5,500 nt of DNA. Source: Methanoregula sp. (lineage in GTDB: Archaea > Halobacteriota > Methanomicrobia > Methanomicrobiales > Methanospirillaceae). The notes below the pieces were generated by a model. It made no database searches. It saw only the letters and a list, made by a program, of their open reading frames with translations, and was not told where the DNA came from. This document shows positions 1 to 5,046 of this stretch, in pieces (positions within the stretch are counted from its first letter, which is position 1; every line of letters begins with the position of its first letter). The stretch covers positions 1 to 5,500 of the forward strand of contig JAPKXV010000452.1 in the NCBI GenBank assembly GCA_026394635.1, in the 5' to 3' direction. A program made the position numbers and the translations under genes.

Positions 1-346
1 GCGGGCCGGGACAGCAAGCCCTGCAGCGAGCGTGCGAGCAAAGGGTTGCGTCTTCGTCTGCCTGATCAACCGCGCGCAAAAGCAAGGGAGAGTCTGTGAG
101 CGGAGCGGAATGGAGGCGAGTGCCAGTGAGCCGGAGTGCAGCGGAGACGAGCTGTCTCGACCGATATCCGGCCAACCGGACCCGATGGCTCCTGCCCTCG
201 GTGTGGTGGGCGGGACTCCTGGGTGGGCGGTCCGGGAGATTATCTCCATTTACTTCCGCGCATGTGGTGCGATCGTGTTGGAAAGATACAAGTTCCACTC
301 TTTTCAAAAATCATAGTCGGTAGAAGAAAGCAGGTGAATAATCCGG

Positions 347-359
347 GTTCAATTTGAAC
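347..359. repeat. 13-bp perfect palindrome GTTCAA-T-TTGAAC
   Basis: Two 6-base arms flank a single central T. The outer bases can extend the pairing a little further if it forms in RNA (G346 with U360, G345 with C361). It lies about 250 bases before orc1/cdc6 and 14 bases from a second dyad. It could be a protein-binding operator or part of an origin. It resembles a tRNA T-loop (GGTTCAA), but no acceptor stem or D-arm surrounds it. The palindrome is seen directly; its function is unknown. Confidence 0.6.
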
Positions 360-373
360 TCCGAAAATACATA

Positions 374-403
374 GTTACTCCCCACAATATTAGATGGGGT
401 AAC
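374..403. repeat. Hairpin-forming inverted repeat before orc1/cdc6
   Basis: GTTA (374-377) pairs with TAAC (400-403) and CCCCA (380-384) pairs with TGGGG (395-399). There is a two-base bulge (378-379) and a 10-base AT-rich loop. The stem has nine base pairs in all. No T-tract follows directly, so it is not an obvious terminator. With the neighbouring palindrome it marks this part of the intergenic region as structured, possibly as an operator or origin element. Confidence 0.5.
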
Positions 404-574
404 TTTCATCATTTGCCCGGCGGCGCAGGTCATGGTACGTGGTCGCTTGCGGAATATATTGTTAACCGGCTGAACTGGCGGGATCAAATGCGTGATCTTG
501 ATATGACACGGCACTAAAAAATATTGAGGATACCTTACAACATGGTTTATGCTAGTGCCGCGCTGCCTTACCGC

Positions 575-581
575 AATATAT
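575..581 (+). promoter_or_regulatory. Putative TATA box of orc1/cdc6
   Basis: AATATAT is centred about 33 bases before the orc1/cdc6 ATG. With the usual archaeal spacing of about 25-27 bases, transcription would begin near 603-605 and leave a leader of only 6-8 bases. That fits the lack of a clear Shine-Dalgarno sequence before the gene. Other AT-rich candidates lie at 453-460 and 516-525 and would give longer leaders. Confidence 0.4.
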
Positions 582-610
582 CAGACCAGGTGCACCGGGG
601 CGTGGACTAA

Positions 611-1735
611 ATGAAGAAGAACCTGCTCATGTGGGACGAGACCCTCTTTCGCGACCCCGAGGTCTTTGAGTTCGACTATGTCCCGGAGCAGTTCCAGTTC
701 CGCGAGAACCAGATGCGCGAGCTCGCGTTCCAGATCCGGCCCGGCATGAGGGGGGGCCGGCCGCTCAACTCCATCTGCAAAGGGCTCCCGGGCACCGGGA
801 AGACCACGAGCGTCCGCAAACTCTTCTCCGAGATCTCCGATGCCACCAAGAAACTGGTCCCCGTCTATGTCAACTGCCAGATCGACAACACCAAGTTTGC
901 AATATTCTCCCAGATCTACCGGAAGCTCACCGGGCACCTCCCGCCTGCGTCAGGGACCTCGTTCAAGCAGTTGTTCGATGCCATCGCACGGATCCTCTTA
1001 AAAGAAGAGATAGTCCTGCTGGTTGCACTGGACGATGCCAACTATCTCCTGTACGAGAACGAGATCAACAAGGTGCTCTACACCCTGCTGCGTGCCCACG
1101 AGGCATACGAGGGCGTACGGATGGGGGTGATCGTGATCATCAGCGACCTTGATGTCGATCTTGCAAAAGCGGTTGATGCCCGCGTAACCTCGGTCTTCCG
1201 CCCGACCGAGATCTACTTCCCCCCGTACGAACAGGCAGAGATCCGCGAGATCATGCAGGAGCGCGTGATGCAGGGGTTGTTCCCCGGGATCCTTTCTGAG
1301 GAGATGCTCTCGCTTGTTGTTGAACAGACACAGGGGAGCGGGGACCTGCGGGTCGGCATCGACCTGCTCAAGCGGGCAACCATGAGCGCAGAACGTGCTG
1401 CACGGCGCACCATCGACCGGGACGACATCTGCGGAGCGTACATGATCTCAAAGTACCTGCACCTCTCCTTTACCCTGAAAACTCTGACGGACGAGGAGAG
1501 AAAAATTCTCAAAGCCCTTGCCCTTGCAAGCCTGGACAAAAAAGAGATGAACGCAGGGGATGTCCACAAGACAATTTCCCAATCAGTTGAGATCGGGTAC
1601 ACCCGGTTTTACGAAGTTATCAAGAAGCTCGATGCGCTGCGCATCATCAACCTGCACTACCGCGAAGGCAAAGGAAGGACACGCTTGATAAGCCTGCGGT
1701 ACGACCCGCAGAAAGTGCTCGAGTACCTCTCCTGA
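611..1735 (+). CDS. cdc6: Orc1/Cdc6 family replication initiator (AAA+ ATPase)
   Basis: The protein has 374 residues, close to the usual 370-420 for the family. Archaeal Orc1/Cdc6 binds origin DNA in the ATP state and recruits the MCM helicase. Visible motifs in order are: Walker A GLPGTGKTT (58-66), Walker B VLLVALDDANYL (135-146), a sensor 1 region IISDLD (176-181), a probable arginine-finger region DARVTSVF (189-196) before the family-typical FPPY (203-206), and sensor 2 GDLR (244-247). A winged-helix DNA-binding domain follows from about 290 to the end. By eye, Walker B reads DD where the common form is DE, and sensor 1 has Ser where Asn is usual. This suggests a lineage-specific paralogue. 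The start at 611 gives the N-terminal MKKNLLMWDETLF segment typical of methanogen members. It directly abuts the stop of a 22-codon ORF, and mch begins 66 bases downstream with its own TATA box. The family is certain; whether it is the main initiator or a second paralogue cannot be told from one gene. Confidence 0.95.
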   Translation: MKKNLLMWDETLFRDPEVFEFDYVPEQFQFRENQMRELAFQIRPGMRGGRPLNSICKGLPGTGKTTSVRKLFSEISDATKKLVPVYVNCQIDNTKFAIFSQIYRKLTGHLPPASGTSFKQLFDAIARILLKEEIVLLVALDDANYLLYENEINKVLYTLLRAHEAYEGVRMGVIVIISDLDVDLAKAVDARVTSVFRPTEIYFPPYEQAEIREIMQERVMQGLFPGILSEEMLSLVVEQTQGSGDLRVGIDLLKRATMSAERAARRTIDRDDICGAYMISKYLHLSFTLKTLTDEERKILKALALASLDKKEMNAGDVHKTISQSVEIGYTRFYEVIKKLDALRIINLHYREGKGRTRLISLRYDPQKVLEYLS

Positions 1736-1756
1736 TCCGCAATCATTTGGCAAGGA

Positions 1757-1765
1757 TTATAAATA
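1757..1765 (+). promoter_or_regulatory. TATA box of mch
   Basis: TTATAAATA lies in the 66-base gap between orc1/cdc6 and mch. Standard spacing puts the transcription start near 1786-1790. That is downstream of the in-frame ATG at 1781 and about 12-16 bases before the ATG at 1802. The box therefore both gives mch its own promoter and argues for the downstream start. Confidence 0.7.
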
Positions 1766-1789
1766 TCGCAGGCATGTTGTATGGTACAA

Positions 1790-1794
1790 GGGGT
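1790..1794 (+). promoter_or_regulatory. Weak ribosome binding site of mch
   Basis: GGGGT sits seven bases before the ATG at 1802. It is only a partial match to the archaeal GGAGGTGATC consensus, but the spacing is right, and it helps place the start at 1802 rather than 1781. Confidence 0.45.
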
Positions 1795-1801
1795 AAAGAC
1801 C

Positions 1802-2746
1802 ATGCTCAGTGTAAACGAACTGGCATTAGAGATTTTCGAAAATCTTGCCGAACTCTCGGAGGAATTCAATGCGGCATACCATGAGCTTGATAATGGCGCA
1901 CGCATTGTGGACTGTGGTGTGAGCACCCGCGGCGGGTACGCGGCGGGACGGGCATTCACCGAGATCTGCATGGGCGGGCTCGGGGAAGTCAATTTCCGGA
2001 TGGGGCACATCAAGGATTTCCCCATTCCGTTCATTGACGTCAATACGGACTTCCCCTCAATTGCATGCCTCGGGGCACAGAAAGCCGGCTGGACGGTCAA
2101 GGTGAACAACTATTTCGCGATGGGAAGCGGACCTGCACGGGCGCTCTCGCTCAAACCCAAACACACCTATGAAGTGATTGAGTATGAGGACGATTGTGAC
2201 GGCGCCGTCATCTGCCTTGAGAGCGACCACCTGCCCAACGGTGAGGTAATGGAAAAGATCGCAGAGGAATGCCACATTGACGTGGGGAACGTCTGCGCAG
2301 TCGTCGCCCCCACATCCTCAATGGTCGGCTCAATACAGGTTGCAGGGCGCTGCGTGGAGACCGCGATCTACAAATTAAACGAACTCGGGTTTGACACCAA
2401 AAAAATCACCGCTGCGATGGGCACGGCACCCATTCCTCCCGTACGGGGGCCGACGCTTGCCATGGGAGTGACCAATGACGCCACCATCTACCACGGGCAG
2501 ATCATGCTGACCATGAAAGCCCCCGAGATCAAGGACTATCTTGAGAAGATCCCGAGCAGCAAGTCCAAAGGGTACGGGAAGCCTTTCAACGACATCTTCA
2601 AAGAGGCAGGGTACGACTTCTACAAGATCGACACCGCGCTCTTCTCACCGGCAGAAGTCATCATCAACGAGTTGTCCGAAGGAAAAGTCTATCACTGCGG
2701 TGCGGTTAATACCGACGTGACTCTTAAGTCGTTCGGGCTGATGTAA
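1802..2746 (+). CDS. mch: Methenyltetrahydromethanopterin cyclohydrolase
   Basis: This cytoplasmic enzyme (EC 3.5.4.27) interconverts N5,N10-methenyl-H4MPT and N5-formyl-H4MPT, an early step of CO2 reduction to methane. The protein has 314 residues from the chosen ATG, matching the roughly 315-320 of known Mch enzymes. Recognisable family segments are MLSVNE at the N-terminus, LDNGARIVDCGV (29-40), GGYAAGRAF (44-52), CMGGLGEV (56-63), YFAMGSGPARAL (104-115), VAPTSSMVGSIQVAGRCVE (168-186), and AMGTAPIPPV (205-214). Arg183 and Glu186 lie in the segment implicated in catalysis in the Archaeoglobus enzyme, as I recall it. An in-frame ATG at 1781 would add seven residues. It is rejected because known Mch proteins begin at the MLSVNE-like segment and the TATA box would start transcription after 1781. 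The gene appears monocistronic, with oligo-T tracts right after its stop. No lesion is seen. Confidence 0.97.
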   Translation: MLSVNELALEIFENLAELSEEFNAAYHELDNGARIVDCGVSTRGGYAAGRAFTEICMGGLGEVNFRMGHIKDFPIPFIDVNTDFPSIACLGAQKAGWTVKVNNYFAMGSGPARALSLKPKHTYEVIEYEDDCDGAVICLESDHLPNGEVMEKIAEECHIDVGNVCAVVAPTSSMVGSIQVAGRCVETAIYKLNELGFDTKKITAAMGTAPIPPVRGPTLAMGVTNDATIYHGQIMLTMKAPEIKDYLEKIPSSKSKGYGKPFNDIFKEAGYDFYKIDTALFSPAEVIINELSEGKVYHCGAVNTDVTLKSFGLM

Positions 2747-2778
2747 TTTTTTACTAATATTCTTTTTTTTATGTTTTT
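2747..2778 (+). terminator. Oligo-T terminator after mch
   Basis: Three T-runs follow the mch stop directly: six at 2747-2752, eight at 2763-2770 and five at 2774-2778. Archaeal RNA polymerase commonly terminates at such runs without a hairpin. A small ACCGG-GTG-CCGGT dyad (2779-2791) lies just behind them. The opposing transcription unit also ends in this region, so this is a convergent boundary. Confidence 0.7.
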
Positions 2779-2865
2779 ACCGGGTGCCGGTATCACACCA
2801 TCACTCTTTTTTCCCACAAACAGGGTATTTTGTTTTCTGGACCCCCGGTGTCCCATCACCAATAC

Positions 2866-2870
2866 AAAAA
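2866..2870 (-). terminator. Possible weak terminator of the small CxxxH/CxxC gene
   Basis: On the - strand a run of five T follows 15 bases after the stop of the 53-residue gene. It is short, so efficient termination here is uncertain. Confidence 0.3.
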
Positions 2871-2885
2871 GAGAATTGCCCTGTC

Positions 2886-3047
2886 TTATTTCATCCGGGC
2901 AGTTCCTGAAGGATCGCCACTTACCTGCATTTTTCTGCCACACGACAGGCACTGATATACTGCATTGCCACGGCCATCTGACCACACCCGGTTCATCGGA
3001 ATACTATCATGGTTATTATCACAAACAGGAGTCTGGAATTCCGCCAT
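2886..3047 (-). CDS. Small zinc-ribbon-like protein, 53 aa, function unknown
   Basis: I do not recognise a named family. The protein has Cys9-x3-His13 near the N-terminus and Cys33-x2-Cys36 (QCLSCGRK) in the second half. This is a pattern that could hold one zinc ion. Between them lies NRVWSDGRGNAVYQC, which reads like a zinc-ribbon beta-hairpin. There is no signal peptide or membrane segment. The start is chosen because GGGGATC (3053-3059), a good archaeal ribosome site, sits five bases before the ATG and a TATA-like element lies further up. The frame stays open to a GTG at 3185, which would give 99 residues. That added part is AT-rich and does not look protein-like, so I prefer the short form. 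The gene is convergent with mch and separate from the unit upstream, which ends in an oligo-T run. It could be a nucleic-acid-binding or regulatory protein, but nothing in the context says which. Confidence 0.6.
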   Translation of the reverse strand: MAEFQTPVCDNNHDSIPMNRVWSDGRGNAVYQCLSCGRKMQVSGDPSGTARMK

Positions 3048-3052
3048 CTCTT

Positions 3053-3059
3053 GATCCCC
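3053..3059 (-). promoter_or_regulatory. Ribosome binding site of the 53-aa gene
   Basis: GGGGATC on the - strand, five bases before the ATG at 3047, matches GGTGATC of the archaeal consensus except at one base. It decides the start of the small gene. Confidence 0.55.
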
Positions 3060-3081
3060 TTTAATAAAAGATGTTTGTTCG

Positions 3082-3101
3082 TTATAAGAATTTATTATTA
3101 T
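3082..3101 (-). promoter_or_regulatory. Putative promoter of the 53-aa gene
   Basis: On the - strand AATAATAAATTC (3090-3101) is followed by TTATAA (3082-3087). The former would place the transcription start near 3071, leaving a short leader that contains the ribosome site. The latter would place it near 3059, at the edge of that site. The region is strongly AT-rich, so exact assignment is uncertain. Confidence 0.4.
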
Positions 3102-3105
3102 TGAA

Positions 3106-3122
3106 CAATTCTCCCAATTCTC
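3106..3122. repeat. Tandem CAATTCTC repeat upstream of the small gene
   Basis: CAATTCTC occurs at 3106-3113 and 3115-3122, a 9-bp period, just upstream of the putative TATA region of the - strand gene. One turn short of a helix repeat, this could be an operator for a regulator that binds adjacent sites. The same octamer occurs in reverse orientation at 2871-2878, beyond the gene's stop. Confidence 0.4.
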
Positions 3123-3238
3123 ACTTTCTCTGAATTTTATTAAAAAGAAAGAACCAGAACGGACGGGGATACCGGTAAAATGCACTCCGTCATCGTAAAA
3201 CCTCCCATCAGGGCATTGTATCAGACCGTGCCCCCCTT

Positions 3239-3246
3239 AAAAAAAA
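3239..3246 (-). terminator. Oligo-T terminator after the DUF5803-like gene
   Basis: Eight T in a row on the - strand begin at the base right after the TGA stop. This is a typical archaeal terminator and likely ends the thrC and DUF5803-like transcript. It separates that unit from the small gene downstream. Confidence 0.65.
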
Positions 3247-3867
3247 TCACTCTTTATGTCTCACCGTGATCAGGAACGGCACCAGCAGGACAATAGCGAT
3301 CACGACCCAGAAATTGCCGAACAGGTAAAATAATGCTTCACGGTTTTTATCATAGAACCGGAGATCGACCGACATCGTTTTGGTCCAAATCACGGTTGTG
3401 GTATTGTCGGAGTTTCCGATGATTTCTGCGCCCGGGTTCATACCCGCGAGCAGGGGGTTTCGGATATCAAATTCCTCCGGGAGCGTGACATTGACGCCAT
3501 ACGGGCGTTCGAAAGCTGCCTGGAGATGATAGTCCCGCATCGGGGCGGTGTACAGCACCGTGTAGTTGCCCTTTTCAAACGTGATGGAGGACATACCGCT
3601 CGTGTTGAACCGGCACGGCGAACAGTTCCCCACAATCCCGATGTTACCGACCTTCTGGGGGATCCGTTCCCCCAGCATTCCCAGCTCAAAAAAATCAAAT
3701 TTATTCACGTCAGTAACATCGACCGAAGCATTGTACGCGGTGCCGTTTGGCAGGACCCGGTACTCTGCATGGAGCGCTGCGCAGGGGATGACCAGCAGGG
3801 TAGTTATAAGTGCAGCGCAGAGAGCAGCGAGGGCAGGTCTGCATCGATCTCGGTCGGGGGTTCGCAT
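3247..3867 (-). CDS. Secreted, membrane-anchored DUF5803-like protein
   Basis: This 206-residue protein has an N-terminal hydrophobic signal segment (about 11-33, ending CAALHAEY), an extracytoplasmic domain of about 140 residues, and one C-terminal membrane helix (about 180-202) followed by the short basic tail RHKE. It resembles the archaeal family DUF5803, for which no function is known; that assignment is from memory of the family's layout. The outer domain carries seven N-x-S/T sequons (Asn41, 46, 81, 88, 101, 126, 155) and a CSPC motif (82-85) that could be a disulfide or metal site. This suits a glycosylated cell-surface protein. The start is fixed by GGTGATC (3873-3879), a near-perfect ribosome site five bases upstream of ATG 3867. 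A longer open frame upstream is rejected for that reason and because it would place a charged stretch before the signal. The first 64 bases overlap the end of thrC in another frame, so the two are probably cotranscribed and perhaps translationally linked. Confidence 0.75.
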   Translation of the reverse strand: MRTPDRDRCRPALAALCAALITTLLVIPCAALHAEYRVLPNGTAYNASVDVTDVNKFDFFELGMLGERIPQKVGNIGIVGNCSPCRFNTSGMSSITFEKGNYTVLYTAPMRDYHLQAAFERPYGVNVTLPEEFDIRNPLLAGMNPGAEIIGNSDNTTTVIWTKTMSVDLRFYDKNREALFYLFGNFWVVIAIVLLVPFLITVRHKE

Positions 3868-5009
3868 TGCCTGATCACCGTATCCGGGTCTTTGAGGAGA
3901 TGACCGGTGACGACACAGACGATCCTTTCGGACCGGTCGATCGCACCGCACTCCAATAATTTTCTCACGCCGGCAACCGATGCAGCGGATGCCGGTTCAA
4001 CGCCGATCCCCTCCTTTCGCGCAAGGTCACGCTGCATGGCAAGGATCTCCTCATCGGTTACCGATTCTGCAAGGCCACCGGTCTTTCGTATCGCAGTAAG
4101 CGCTTTTTCCGCATTCACCGGCGCTCCAATCCGGATTGCGGTTGCCACGGTCTCGGGATGTGCCTCGGGGATCACTTCCGGCAGCCCCTCACGAATCGCA
4201 CGGACGACCGGGCTTGACCCCTGTGCCTGGATACCGGTCATCATCGGCAGCGAATCGATAAACCCGAGCTCCTGGAGTTCGAGCAGGCCCTTGTATACCG
4301 CAGAGATATTTCCTGCATTTCCCACCGGCAGGACAAACCGGTCCGGGACACCGCCTAACTGGTCGACGACCTCAAAACCGATCGTCTTCTGCCCCTCGAG
4401 CCGGTAGGGATTGATTGAGTTGAGCAGGTACAAGCCGTGGGACAGGCAGAGGTCGTGGACCATCTCCAGCGCCCGGTCAAAGTTGCCGCGAACGGAAATA
4501 ACGCGTGCACCGTGCATCAGCGCCTGCGCAACCTTGCCGACAGCGACTTTCCCTGCTGGTAACAGAACAACCGCTGGTATCCCCGCCTTTGCAGCGTAAA
4601 CGGCAAGGCTCGCCGAGGTGTTCCCGGTGCTTGCGCAGGCTACACTGCGCATATTCAGCTGAAGTGCCATCGATACACCGACAGTCATACCCCGATCTTT
4701 AAACGAACCTGACGGGTTCATACCCTCATGTTTTGCGTAGAGATGGGAGAGTCCCATCTCCTCGCCAAGACGTTTGAGGTGATAGAGAGGCGTACCTCCT
4801 TCCTGCAGGGTGACCGGCTCGATCCTGACCGGGAGAAGTTCGCGATATCTCCAGACCGAGAGCGGGCGCTTTTCCCACACTTTTTTTGAAATGGTGATCT
4901 CATCGAGATTGTATTGCACAGCGAGAAGGTGACCGCATTTTGTACAATTATACAGGATCTCGTCAGCCGGATATGCAGCACCGCAGTTGACGCAAACGAG
5001 ACGCTCCAT
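3804..5009 (-). CDS. thrC: Threonine synthase
   Basis: This cytoplasmic, PLP-dependent enzyme (EC 4.2.3.1) turns O-phosphohomoserine into L-threonine and phosphate. It has 401 residues, usual for the archaeal form. An N-terminal zinc ribbon is formed by Cys6, Cys9, Cys22 and Cys25. The fold-type II PLP domain follows: EGGTPL (70-75), the PLP-binding lysine Lys104 in SGSFKDRG (100-107), STGNTSAS (127-134), the phosphate-binding loop PVGNAGN (228-234), EPASAASVAG (338-347), and VVTGHLLKDP (367-376). The ATG at 5009 is chosen because the family begins right before the first zinc-ribbon cysteine. The frame stays open to 5195, but that part overlaps the upstream hydrolase gene and is not protein-like. 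There is no ribosome site and a TATA box lies about 26 bases upstream, so the mRNA is probably leaderless. The C-terminus overlaps the DUF5803-like gene. No lesion is seen. Confidence 0.96.
   Translation of the reverse strand: MERLVCVNCGAAYPADEILYNCTKCGHLLAVQYNLDEITISKKVWEKRPLSVWRYRELLPVRIEPVTLQEGGTPLYHLKRLGEEMGLSHLYAKHEGMNPSGSFKDRGMTVGVSMALQLNMRSVACASTGNTSASLAVYAAKAGIPAVVLLPAGKVAVGKVAQALMHGARVISVRGNFDRALEMVHDLCLSHGLYLLNSINPYRLEGQKTIGFEVVDQLGGVPDRFVLPVGNAGNISAVYKGLLELQELGFIDSLPMMTGIQAQGSSPVVRAIREGLPEVIPEAHPETVATAIRIGAPVNAEKALTAIRKTGGLAESVTDEEILAMQRDLARKEGIGVEPASAASVAGVRKLLECGAIDRSERIVCVVTGHLLKDPDTVIRQCEPPTEIDADLPSLLSALHL
3873..3879 (-). promoter_or_regulatory. Ribosome binding site of the DUF5803-like gene, inside thrC
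   Basis: GGTGATC on the - strand is five bases before ATG 3867 and matches the 16S-complementary consensus. It lies within the thrC coding sequence, where the same bases encode part of the C-terminal DPDTVIRQ segment. It decides the start of the downstream gene. Confidence 0.7.
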
Positions 5010-5027
5010 ACTGTACAATTGGATTCC

Positions 5028-5039
5028 GTTATAGATATA
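5028..5039 (-). promoter_or_regulatory. TATA box of thrC (leaderless)
   Basis: On the - strand TATATCTATAAC lies in the 37-base gap between the hydrolase stop and the thrC ATG. The TATATC part is centred about 26 bases before the ATG, so transcription would begin at or next to the start codon. The absence of a Shine-Dalgarno sequence agrees with a leaderless message. Confidence 0.6.
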
Positions 5040-5046
5040 GGCGGCG

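Larger units (their letters stand above)
1..541. other. Gene-poor region upstream of orc1/cdc6
   Basis: I see no convincing gene here. The left 250 bases are GC-rich and carry short imperfect direct repeats: GCGAGC twice (26-31, 34-39) and a GTGAGC(C)GGAG motif twice (96-105, 126-136). Three overlapping open frames exist there, but none has a recognisable product. One contains a hydrophobic WLLPSVWWAGLLGG stretch (186-227) that may be a decayed membrane segment. From about 290 onward the DNA is more AT-rich and holds two dyads (347-359, 374-403), several TATA-like stretches (453-460, 516-525) and a stop-free frame (338-518) without a normal start codon. Archaeal origins often lie beside orc1/cdc6, so this is a reasonable place to look for one. 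I could not identify a clear origin recognition box by eye, so that role is only a guess. Confidence 0.5.

Noticed and set aside
32..316. Open frame of 94 codons, open to the window's left edge, as a gene
   Set aside because: Composition is odd (many Gly, Ser, Cys, Arg), it has no ribosome site or recognisable domain, and two other frames are open over the same bases, as expected in GC-rich noncoding DNA.
345..361. tRNA T-arm (GGGTTCAA)
   Set aside because: The following bases do not close a T-stem and no anticodon, D-arm or acceptor stem is found nearby.
360..412. C/D box guide RNA on the - strand (ATGATGA at 407-413 region)
   Set aside because: A C-box-like sequence is present but no CTGA D box or internal D'/C' pair lies at the right distance.
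311..514. 67-codon frame on the - strand
   Set aside because: It has no good ribosome site or recognisable motif, and the opposite strand shows a more protein-like frame; neither is convincing as a gene.
579..587. TATCAGACC shared with 3219-3227
   Set aside because: A single 9-base match without extended similarity; likely chance.
2771..3064. 97-codon + strand frame after mch
   Set aside because: It begins in the oligo-T terminator, has no ribosome site, lies antisense to the small gene, and has no recognisable motif.
3181..3270. 29-codon + strand ORF from ATG 3180
   Set aside because: No ribosome site, runs antisense into the DUF5803-like gene and its terminator, and has no domain.
3907..4407. 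166-codon + strand frame opposite thrC
   Set aside because: It is an antisense shadow of an unambiguous threonine synthase.
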